A DNA stretch of 39,003 bases from Methylomicrobium sp. (GTDB lineage Bacteria > Pseudomonadota > Gammaproteobacteria > Methylococcales > Methylomonadaceae): positions 1 through 39,003 of the forward strand of contig JAGXSU010000199.1 of NCBI GenBank assembly GCA_018333785.1. The letters run 5' to 3'. The notes under the pieces were generated by a model, which did no database searches, was not told the origin of the DNA, and was given only the letters and a program-made list of their open reading frames with translations. Positions 1 to 10,200 of this stretch are shown here, piece by piece. The position numbers were made by a program, and so were the translations under genes. Within the stretch, counting starts at the first letter, position 1. The number at the start of each line of letters is the position of its first letter.

Positions 1-3000
1 GCCTCTGCTTCTGCTTGTATAACAGTGAGTGGACAAGCCGTATCTGCTGATGGTTGTAATGATGCATCGACACGACCTTCAGATTGGAATACAGAAGTTG
101 GGGAAACCATCAAATTAGGCATGGGCGGTTCTTTAACCAAAAATGATTTGGCTTGAATTTTCGTGCCACTGTCTCCTGTAATACTTAGCTCTGCAGTGTA
201 ATAACCTCCAGGCAAACCATTTGCGGTCACAGATATCGGAATATCTAGGCCTGGATCAAGCGAACCGAGATCTTTCGTATCAACAATTGATGTCCCTTTT
301 TTTATGACCAAGGAACCAGACATTGGCGCATTACAGCCATAACCCTTATAGGTTGTGTCAAAGGTTAAGTCCTCATATGACAAAACACTTGGGGCATTTA
401 GGGAAGCAATAACAGCTGGGACACATGCAACTTCAATGGTTTGAGTGACTTCACCCATTTTCAGCATTTGCGCTCCATTCGATTTTTGAATTTCAGCAGT
501 AACAGGAAAACTTCCACCGTCGGTGATAATGCCCGTTAAATAAGGCAAGGATCCGGAAGTATTCTCGGTCATCCCAGGTGGAATGCCTGTGAACTTGACA
601 TAGCACAAACTTGGATCGGCTTGTGCGGCCGAAAGATCGGTCGTGAATGGACAATTAGCCACAGGAGGATTCGAAAGCGAAGCCCTGACCAGGGTATCCT
701 GGCCTACCGTAATATTTAGGCTAGGCGTAATAGTTAAGATTGGCAAAGCTATTGGATCGACAGAAAAACTTTGCTGCCATGAGTCACCATCCGCATAGGT
801 AATAACATCATTAACCATATTCAGATTAAAGATATATGGCCCTCCCACCGAAACAGACAAAGGATTGATCGTAAAAGTCTTGGTAAGGTTATTCCCAATT
901 CCAGGCAAGAAAAGATTATCAATCAAGAAAACTTGGGTACCGTTTCCATCTTTTATATCCAGATTAGTAGTAACGCCCATAGCACATTGCGGAACACTAT
1001 AGTCGACAGTGACATTTATGGGTGTTTGCTCTAAATAACTACTGGCAAGACTGACACTGTTGATGTAATTTTTGCAGTAGATATAAATATCCCCGGTTCC
1101 GTTAAGCATTGCCCCGACTTTATCACTGACACTATAAGTAAATGTGAAGTGACCTGATGTTGCACCATCACTTGGCGGGGTATAGGTAAATTTGTCGCCA
1201 CCACTTATGGACACTAGCCCCTTACTGGGCTGCGTCAGAATTGCAAAGGTGAAATTATCATCCTGTCCCGCCTCTTTATTAGGATCTGTTACTGCAGGCA
1301 CTTGAGCTGAACTTGCAGTGGTCGAGGTTGGCGATGTCAATATCAGCGATGTCACTGTTGGCGCTCGATTGGCATAACCAGATGCTTGATTGCTGTCAGC
1401 GCCGACTAGAGAGCCAACAGCGGCTCTTACGGTATAGTAATAAACGGAAACACCGGATACGCTGTTGTCAGCGTAGGTGATGGATGGCGCGGTGACAGCG
1501 CCTATTTTAGTAGTGGCACCTGTTGATGTTGCTGAACGCCAAATTTCATAGGATGTAGCATCGGCAACGGCAGACCAATTCAATCTAACTAGATTGGTAA
1601 CCGTCCCCTGAGTGGCCACTAAGTCCGATACGACACCAGGAACTTTTCCCCAGCCTGCGGCCTGATCCGAATCAGGCGAGACACCCAAGATGTTTTTGCC
1701 AACTACCGTATAAAAATAATGGGTAATACCTGAAACGGTCGTGTCATCATAGATTGGCGATGTGGAAGAACCGATGAGGGAGCCTTTTGTTCCAGCCGAA
1801 GTCGACCGGTAAATGTCATAAGTTGATGCGGCAGTATCAACATTCCAGGTAATAGTCGATTTGCCGTACAGAGTACCTTGAGTAGCAGTTACTCCAGTAA
1901 TTTTAGAAACTGGAATTACTGCAAAACCCATGGCCTCATTACTGGGTAGTGATTTGACAGTCCCAACAACAGTCTTAACCGTATAGAAGTACTGGGTCAT
2001 GCCAACAGTCGTGGTGTCTTCATAATAACCAGTCGCTAGGGCGCCGGTAGTAGTGATCAGCGTTGCGGATCCACCGGACGACGTTGCTCGCCAGATCTCA
2101 TAGCCGGTAGCATCTATGTTTTTAGTCCAAGTCAACCCAACTTTTGATTGAAGCGTACCTTGAGTTGCCGTCAGATCGGTAATTGTTGTTGGAACTTTAC
2201 CCCAGCCTTCGGCCTGGGCGGAATCGGGCGCGGTACTAATCAGGTTTTTAGCAACGACAGTATAGAAATAATGTGTTGTTCCGGATACAGACGTATCGTC
2301 GTAGGTATTTGTCCCAACAGTAACAAGAAGTGTCCCTTTGGTGCCCGAAGCTGTAGAACGGTAAACGTCGTAACTTGCCGCAGCGGCATCGGCATTCCAG
2401 CTGACTGTAGATTTTCCGTAAAGGGTCCCTTGTGTGGCCGTTACGCCTGATACCTGAGAAACAGCCACAATTGCATAACCCATCGCTTCATTACTTGGAG
2501 CCGAAACCGTAGTCCCAACTACGGCTTTAACCGTGTAGTAATAGCGCGTCATTCCGACAGTCGTCGTGTCTTCGTAATAACCAACAGCCATAGCACCGAC
2601 TGTGCCAATTTGAGTGGCAACACCGCCTGACGTTGTTGCTCGCCAGATTTGATAGCCGGTGGCATCTGGGTTTTTAGACCAACTCAAACCGACCTTATTC
2701 TGCAAAATGCCTTTTGTGGCCGTTAAGTCGGTAATGTTGGTTGGAACTTTCCCCCAACCTTCGGCCTGAGCGGAGTCAGGAGACGTGAACAAAGCATTCT
2801 TTGCAACGACCGTATAGAAGTAATGGGTTGATCCAGAAACGGTCGTGTCGTCGTATGCCGTTCCAGTAAAGCCGGCGCTGATGATGCTGCCCTTGGTTCC
2901 AGCCGAAGTAGACCGGTAAATGTCATAACTGGTAGCAGAAGCAACGGCAGTCCAGCTAACCGTTGATTTCCCGTAAAGCGTACCTTGGGTTGCGGTTACA

Positions 3001-4238
3001 TTTTGAGGTTGGCCAAGGACGCTAACGGTCGCAGAAGCAACAAATGTAGCACCTGCCATATCAGTTACGCGGTAGGTAAATGAGTAACTGCCGCCGGTAC
3101 CGCTCGAAATAGGGGTGTAGCAAACCTTGTTTGAAACAATTGAAGCCGTACCCACAGTTGGCTGAGTAATAATCGAGAATGTGAATGTATCGCCTTGCGA
3201 AGTATTAGCATCCGTGACGGATGGTGTCACACACTGCCGTGCACCGCCGACCACAGTGGAAATATTTGCAGAAGATGCGGTTGGAGCAAGGTTGGCATGG
3301 CCAACGTTTTGATTACTCCAAGGGCCGGGGCCATTAATGTTCTTTGGGATAACGGTGTAATAGTAAAGCGTAGCTGTATATTGCGTGTCGGAGTAACTAT
3401 TGGTAGTCGTATTTGTAATCAGAGCCCCAAGTGTCCCAGATGCTATCGAGCGATAAATGTCATAGCTTGTAGTCGAAGTTGATGGTGACCACGACAAATT
3501 GATCGCATTGGTAATTGTTCCGTCAGTCGCACTAAGATTTGAGATTTGCGAGGGTGGCGGTGTTGGATTGGTCACCGTTCCGGAAGCCGTTCCATTCAAA
3601 ACGCTACCCGCTTTATCAGTGACCCTGATGGTGAAACTGTAACTCTGTGTTGGGCCTGAAGCGGGAGGGGTATAACAAACCTGATTGCCGGATACGTATG
3701 CACTACCAACGGCCGGTTGAGAAACCAAAGAGTAAGTAAGGACTTCTGGAACTGAAGTGTTTGGTTGGTACTGGTTTGGATCAGAGACGCTTATCGTAGT
3801 ACATACCGTGCCGCCACCAATAGTAGACCCCGGCATTGAGGCACTTAATGCCGTTGGAGGATTGTTGGCCCAACCACGGTCGGTATAGCCATTGCACCAT
3901 AAATAGAGTGATGGACTTGCAACTTCCATGTAATAGTCGTAACTTTGACCAGGAGTTCCACCGGTATCTTCCGCATACAGGTAATAATATCCACCGGGAA
4001 CATATCTAGAGAAATAAAGCGTCCACGTAGAGGCTGTAGGGAGCTTCCTATAATGCAACTCATAATGGTTGTAACTCACATAGGTACAACTACCTCCTGA
4101 AACAAACGAATGAATAACCTTATTAATCTGGGTTCCATCAGTCGCAGTGGAGTTAATAATCGCCTTTGCATTCCCAGCAAACAGTATTGCAAACAGTAGC
4201 AGTAAAGCAGAAAAAACTTTTCTGATTTTAGATGGCAT
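1..4238 (-). CDS. Giant secreted fibronectin type III repeat protein, C-terminus beyond window
   Basis: The minus-strand frame is open from ATG 4238 to the left edge, giving at least 1,412 residues with no stop, so the C-terminus is missing. The N-terminus (MPSKIRKVFSALLLLF...AGNAKA) is a clear Sec signal peptide, with AAAGG as ribosome binding site. About seven FN3-like modules follow in alternating types: one with VTATQGTLYGKSTVSW and YDxYRSTSAGTKG, the other with LTATQGTLQxKVGLxW and GYEIWRATSSGG. Cadherin/Ig-like blocks (YTPPxSG...F.V.DKAG) lie before and after them. The last visible residues (CPLTVIQAEAE) align with an internal part of the upstream 2,609-aa protein, so the two are paralogues of like architecture. 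Only 24 bp separate them, suggesting one operon. An extracellular adhesin or matrix role is inferred; no catalytic domain is visible. Confidence 0.85.
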   Translation of the reverse strand, partial: MPSKIRKVFSALLLLFAILFAGNAKAIINSTATDGTQINKVIHSFVSGGSCTYVSYNHYELHYRKLPTASTWTLYFSRYVPGGYYYLYAEDTGGTPGQSYDYYMEVASPSLYLWCNGYTDRGWANNPPTALSASMPGSTIGGGTVCTTISVSDPNQYQPNTSVPEVLTYSLVSQPAVGSAYVSGNQVCYTPPASGPTQSYSFTIRVTDKAGSVLNGTASGTVTNPTPPPSQISNLSATDGTITNAINLSWSPSTSTTSYDIYRSIASGTLGALITNTTTNSYSDTQYTATLYYYTVIPKNINGPGPWSNQNVGHANLAPTASSANISTVVGGARQCVTPSVTDANTSQGDTFTFSIITQPTVGTASIVSNKVCYTPISSGTGGSYSFTYRVTDMAGATFVASATVSVLGQPQNVTATQGTLYGKSTVSWTAVASATSYDIYRSTSAGTKGSIISAGFTGTAYDDTTVSGSTHYFYTVVAKNALFTSPDSAQAEGWGKVPTNITDLTATKGILQNKVGLSWSKNPDATGYQIWRATTSGGVATQIGTVGAMAVGYYEDTTTVGMTRYYYTVKAVVGTTVSAPSNEAMGYAIVAVSQVSGVTATQGTLYGKSTVSWNADAAAASYDVYRSTASGTKGTLLVTVGTNTYDDTSVSGTTHYFYTVVAKNLISTAPDSAQAEGWGKVPTTITDLTATQGTLQSKVGLTWTKNIDATGYEIWRATSSGGSATLITTTGALATGYYEDTTTVGMTQYFYTVKTVVGTVKSLPSNEAMGFAVIPVSKITGVTATQGTLYGKSTITWNVDTAASTYDIYRSTSAGTKGSLIGSSTSPIYDDTTVSGITHYFYTVVGKNILGVSPDSDQAAGWGKVPGVVSDLVATQGTVTNLVRLNWSAVADATSYEIWRSATSTGATTKIGAVTAPSITYADNSVSGVSVYYYTVRAAVGSLVGADSNQASGYANRAPTVTSLILTSPTSTTASSAQVPAVTDPNKEAGQDDNFTFAILTQPSKGLVSISGGDKFTYTPPSDGATSGHFTFTYSVSDKVGAMLNGTGDIYIYCKNYINSVSLASSYLEQTPINVTVDYSVPQCAMGVTTNLDIKDGNGTQVFLIDNLFLPGIGNNLTKTFTINPLSVSVGGPYIFNLNMVNDVITYADGDSWQQSFSVDPIALPILTITPSLNITVGQDTLVRASLSNPPVANCPFTTDLSAAQADPSLCYVKFTGIPPGMTENTSGSLPYLTGIITDGGSFPVTAEIQKSNGAQMLKMGEVTQTIEVACVPAVIASLNAPSVLSYEDLTFDTTYKGYGCNAPMSGSLVIKKGTSIVDTKDLGSLDPGLDIPISVTANGLPGGYYTAELSITGDSGTKIQAKSFLVKEPPMPNLMVSPTSVFQSEGRVDASLQPSADTACPLTVIQAEAE

Positions 4239-4262
4239 AGCCGATAAACCTTTGATGAGAAA

Positions 4263-7200
4263 TTAGTAGTCGATAGTGATGGATACTGGGACCGATGGGT
4301 CTTTCGCATCATCAATGGCGGTAATAGTGGCTTTGGCTGATTGAGGCGTACCGGTTTTGCCAAAGCTTATTCGGTAAGATGTCGCGCTGATTGGCTGGTC
4401 ATTGACCCGCCAGGCATAGCCAACAATCTTTCCATCCGCATCCGTGCACTTGGCCTCCGCATAAACCACATAGGCGTTTGGAATGGCAGTTAATTGGCAG
4501 GAGGGCTTTTGGTTGGCGACTAAATGCAGCGAGTGGCTCACGGTAGCTGTTTCACCCATCTTGCTATTCAGCGTGTAACTGATGGTGTGATCACCTGGTT
4601 CGGTAATGGTGGAGACCATATAGCTTCGATTGGTGTAATCATCAATCTGCAAGCCATCGACTTTCCATATTTGGCCAACAACTGAATCAAGAGGATGTCC
4701 TCCATAAATGGTTGGACGGACTGTTACAGTCATTGGTACACGATCATAGTAATTGGACTTTCCAACTTTAATTGTCGGTGCATAGGGAACGGCTGGCTCT
4801 GCAACGACATGTTGGGTCAATTGAGTTTGGTTCCCTCTGGAATCGCTAATCTTGATCGTGATGTCATATTCACCTGCGTATACCGCCTGCCCAGCCGCAC
4901 GGTTTGGGAATGCTTCGTTTTGGCGGGCATTGACATTGGTAGGGAAAGTCCATTCATACTTCAAATCCTCAAAGCGCCTATTCATTTCAAGACGATCATG
5001 ACTTACGATGAAAAACAAATCCGCGGGGGCTTGGACGGTTAACTGTTTTAGGACGATCGAGAAATTCGGCCAGACATATTCCCAAGGGACATAAGAAACG
5101 CTGGTTTCCTTGGTTGTAGATTCCTTGAATTCATTAACCCAAGCTCTAAATTTCAAAGGCTTTGGATCGACCAAATCAGATTGCGAAGGAGACCAATCAA
5201 CTTCATTTCCTGCAACTAAGCGGCCATCGGGCAATTCCCATTCCGACCCGATCGTGTGAACGCTAGGAACATTGCCCCAGGAAGGACGTGTTGTACCTAC
5301 ATAGTGATAGGTCTTTCCAACTTCTACATCTCGTGGACCAGTCGCTGAAACAGAAGGATAACTGGGGATTTTTGTCGTTATGACGTGGCGATCTATAGTC
5401 CATGCGTATTTATCATTTGCACTGGTATCAGACGGTCTGGCTCTCAACGAAATAAGGATTTTATTTTCGGTGTTGTCATTGATGGTTACGGTTGGTCCCG
5501 ACATTGTTTCGGTTCTGTCGTGATATTCAACAACCCAGTCATAAATTGCGGCGGCGGTTGCTTTTCCATCGCGATATAGTTCAGCACCAATTGTTACTGG
5601 ATAACCAGGTGCAACATGGCTTGGGCCAATAATGTTTACTTCGAGCTTCGAGTATGCCCAAACTTCTACAGGTGTGGTGTAACTTTCAATGTCAGTTTTA
5701 CTGACCATTTTTACCCGAATCAATTTGCGGCCGGGTGTTCGCATTCCGATACTGACTCTAAGAGGGCTCAACGTTTCAATTTCTTGCCATGTGTCGCCGT
5801 TATCTATACTTTCTTCCCAGTGGGTTTCTTTTAATGCGACCTTGTTATCGACAGTCATATCAAGATCGAGCGTGAACACCTTCGGAGCAGGCGCTTCGAG
5901 TTGTTTCGCGATAATGGTTCCAACCAAAGGCGCAGTATTGACTATGCCAACATATTTAGTTGGTGACTGAATTGAGTAATGTAATCCATCGATTGACGAA
6001 ACAATATCGGCTGACGCTGATATCTTCATAAACAGTTTATTAGCTGGATTTAATTTGAACTCGGCCTCGCCATTCACTAAATTAACGACATCAGATACAG
6101 GTGATCTAGCTGAATTATTTGTTTCAACGAATAATTGACCTTTCCAATCACCCAGCATTGTTTTGTCATAAACAAATCCGGCAGCGGTGTATTGTCCAAT
6201 TTTTACCTTGGCTACTAATTCGTCTGTGCTATTGGCTGTCTGCGGAACTTCGACGATGAGTTTTGGTGTTCCTTGTGGCCCACCAACAACTTTTAACAAC
6301 TTTTCACTGAAGACAGATGGGTAATCCATCCATGCAACTCGAACTTTGACCTCACGTTCCTGAAGTAAAGGTAGATTTTCTGTGGCTAACCAAAAGGAAC
6401 TGCCATTAGTTACATTATTTCTTGTAATGAGTTGAACGGTATCATCGGAAGTAATTTTTACCTTGGCTGAAAGAATTGGATTTGTGGATACGGTTAGTCG
6501 AGTGAAGGCAGAACCGGACTGAAGAAAATATTTGTCCTCAGCAATTTTGGAGCCTCCGGAAAAAGCCATTCCAGGAGCTGGTGGTTCTGTCACCTGAACA
6601 GTATGAGAACCAGTCCCCAATTGAAGAGCCATTCCATCCGCATATATTCTGCTTACTGAATAAGAAATTGATTTTTCGCCAACTGTTGCAAAAGTTCCAT
6701 TTAGTTGGGCAGAGTTTAAGTTAACTGCTGGTGTTAAATCAGAAGGGATCGTGAAGGTTACGAGACAAGATTTCTTGCCAGCAAGGGCATTTTTCAATGC
6801 ATCGTCATAGTTCAAAAACAAATAGCAATTGGTACCGTCAGTCTGTTTAAGTTCTAAATCTGACTTGGAAACACCAGTAAACATTTCTGTAGCGCCAGAA
6901 AATGCAAAGACTGGAATGCTATAACCCCTAACTACAAGCGTTTTTGTTACAGGCTTTGAATCGTATCTTTGACCATCAACCCAACGTGATACATTCAGGT
7001 CAATATCAAAATTCCCCGACTGTGAAGTGTATCCAATTATTGACGGCAACCCATTGCTACCGATAACAGTTTGAAGCCCTGGAACCGAATAGTTGAAATA
7101 AATAAAACATTTTCTCGGATCGTTTTCCGCATCGCTTTGTGTAGAGGTAAGCGGGCAGCTTTTGTCCTGAGAAGGAACTACCCCGATTGAAATTTTTGTT

Positions 7201-10200
7201 TCCCCTTGATCAATAAGTGAAGGCGAAATTGAAATAGATGGCAATGGGGTTTGTTTAACATTGAAAGCAAATGTCTTCGTTGCAGTTCCTTCTGCACCTT
7301 GAATTGATAAGTTGGCGGTATAACCACCTTCTGGCAAACCCTGACCAATCAATGAATAATCAAGATCACTACCAAATTCTATGAGAGTAATTGGTTGTGA
7401 TTCAACTGTACTTCCATCCTTATTGCTTGTTAGAACTAAATTGGCGGATAAAGCGCCATTACAAGCCAGCGCATCATAATTGAATTTATAGGTTGGCTTT
7501 ATGTATGACAATAAGTTCGATGTCGTGGAAAATGAATTAATTGTTGGCTGAGGGCACGATGCTGTTATAGTTTTTGATACCTTGCCGACGACTAATAATT
7601 CTTGCCCATTGAATTTGCTTACGGTAGCTTCAATAGGATATTGACCTGAATTTTGAATAACGCCATGAAGCGCTGGGAACGCGCCGGAATTATCTAACGT
7701 TAATCCATCAGGCGGAGTTGATAACTCAACCAAGCACTTCGATGCATCTGCCAGAGCAGTTTTTTTATCTTTTGTAAATTGGCAATTAACAACAGATGGA
7801 TTCTGCAAAGTAACATCAATAGTATCCTGGCCATCAACTACTGATGTTGATGGCAATATACCCATAACTGGCAAATTAACCGGTTTCACAACCAGTTGCG
7901 CGGATTTAATGTCTTCGCCTATATCTGTTGATATATGAGCTTTAACAGAAAACGTCCCTGATTTAGATAAGCCTTTAGTGTTGAATAAGGCAACATTCCC
8001 TATGCCACTGCTTATATTTTGTAAAACCGTAGACGATACGGAAAGATTATTATTATCAAAGATATTGATATAAATCTGTTTTGTTTTTGAACATGCCGGG
8101 ATTGAGTAAGTTATTGAAGAAGAAAATTCCGTTGCTATCAGAACAGGCGTTGTTGGTGAAAGCGCTGAAATAGAAGGTGTTGTACACGAAACATTTACAG
8201 AACCATTTGCAGTAAAATTTTGACCACCACGATCAGTAACAACGAATTTAAACGACAATGGCCCTGAAAAAGAGCCGTCCACAGGAGGTGTATATTTAAA
8301 CTTCCCATTACTAATACTTACCATTCCGGAAGTGGTTTGTTCGGTAATAGCGAACGAAAGAATTTCACCTTGTCCAGCATCAATATTAGGGTCCACGACA
8401 ATGGGCAATGTTTCCGCACTGGGAACATAGGATGTTGTGATTAGAGTAACTGATGCCGATGTTGGGGCTGCATTTGCGAATCCCTTTGCCTCATTCCCTA
8501 CTGGCCCAACGGCTTCTCCAACCTTCGTTTTAACGGTGTAGTAGTAATACGCAACACCCTGCGTTGTTGAGTCAACAAAATTTGACGATGTTGGATTGCT
8601 TATCAGAGACGCTGAACCACCACTTGCGGTACTTCTCCAAACTTCGTAGCTTGAAGCTTCTGGATCTGCTGTCCAGCTTAATGATATGGCCCCAGTGACG
8701 GTCCCAAGGCTTGCGGTTAATGTGGAAATTGGCGCTGGCTGCTTGGACCACCCAGCAGTTTCATTTCCTGCGGGTCCAACAAGGGCACTAACTTTTGTTT
8801 TGATGGTGTAGTAATAGGCGCTTCCAGGGAGCGCATTGTTGTCATCGTAGGAAGTAGTCGTACCGACGTTTCCTATTAGAGAGCCGGCGCCTCCGGAAGA
8901 GTTTGCTCGATAAATCTCATACCCGGTTGCATCAGGAAGGCTGACCCAAGTTAATTTAACCTTGGCAGTTAAAGTTCCTTGTGTGGCAGAAAGCGTATTA
9001 ACTGCCGCCGGTAACTTGCCCCAGCCTTCGGCTTGGGAAGAATCGGGAGCGCTGCCAGTGCTGTTCTTGGCCACAATCGTATAGAAGTAGTGAGTGCCGC
9101 CAGATGCCGTGCCGTCATCGTAGCTATTGCCTGTTTGCTCTGCAGCAATAAGGTTGTCCTTGGTACCGGCCGTCGATGATCGATAGACATCATAAGCAAG
9201 AGCACCGGTGGCCGAGGACCAAGAAACAGTCACTTTGTCATAGTAGGCGCCTTGTGAGGCAGTGACCCCTGACACTTGCGGTGGAGCGGGTTGCTTACCC
9301 CAACCGGTTGCCTCAGCGCCAGCCTGACCTTCAACAGTTCCCACGAGGGCTGTCACTTTGTAATAGTAAGCAGTTCCCGCCCCGGTCGTAGCATCGGTGT
9401 AATCGGTTGTGATCGAAGAACTTAAAAGAGCAAGAGAACCGCCTGGTACGGTTGATCTATAAATCTTGTAGCTAATAGCATCTTGAACAGCGCTCCAACC
9501 AAGGTGAACAGCGTTGATTACTGTGCCTTGAGAAGCAGTAAGGGTGTTGATGGTTGCCGGTAACTTGCCCCAACCTTCGGTTTGATTAGAGTCGGGAGAA
9601 TTACCTGAGGCATTCTTCGCCACAACCGTATAGAAGTAGTGATTCCCACCAGTGGCTACCGTGTCATCGTAGCTTAGGCCGGTTAGATCTGTGGAAATAA
9701 CAGATCCCCTTGATACAGCACTAGGTGATCGATAAACGTCATATGAGGCTGCACCAGTGACCAGTGACCAAGAAACCGTCACTTTGTCATAGTAGGTGCC
9801 TTGTGAGGCCGTGATGCCGGTTACCTGAACGGGAGCCGGTTGTTTCCCCCAACCCGCAGCTTCGTTACCCGACGGACCTTCAACGGTGCCAACGAGAGCC
9901 GAGACTTTATAATAGTAGGCAAGTCCCGAACCGGTATTATTATCGACATATCCTTCGGTATTCGATGTGCCAATCAAGCTGACAGCACCTCCTGATGAGG
10001 TCGCTCGATAAATGTTGTAGCTATTCGTATCGGCTATGGCAGTCCAACTCAATTGGACTGAATTCACGATAGTTCCCTGTGTAGCAGAAAGCGTATTGAC
10101 TGCCGCGGGCAACTTACCCCAACCCTCGGTTTGAGAAGAATCGGGAGCGCTACCGGTGCCGTTTTTGGCCACAATCGTATAGAAGTAGTGAGTGCCGCCA

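Noticed and set aside
1-4238. Short plus- and minus-strand reading frames within the FN3 region
   Set aside because: They are shadows of one long open minus-strand frame with a signal peptide and repeat modules.
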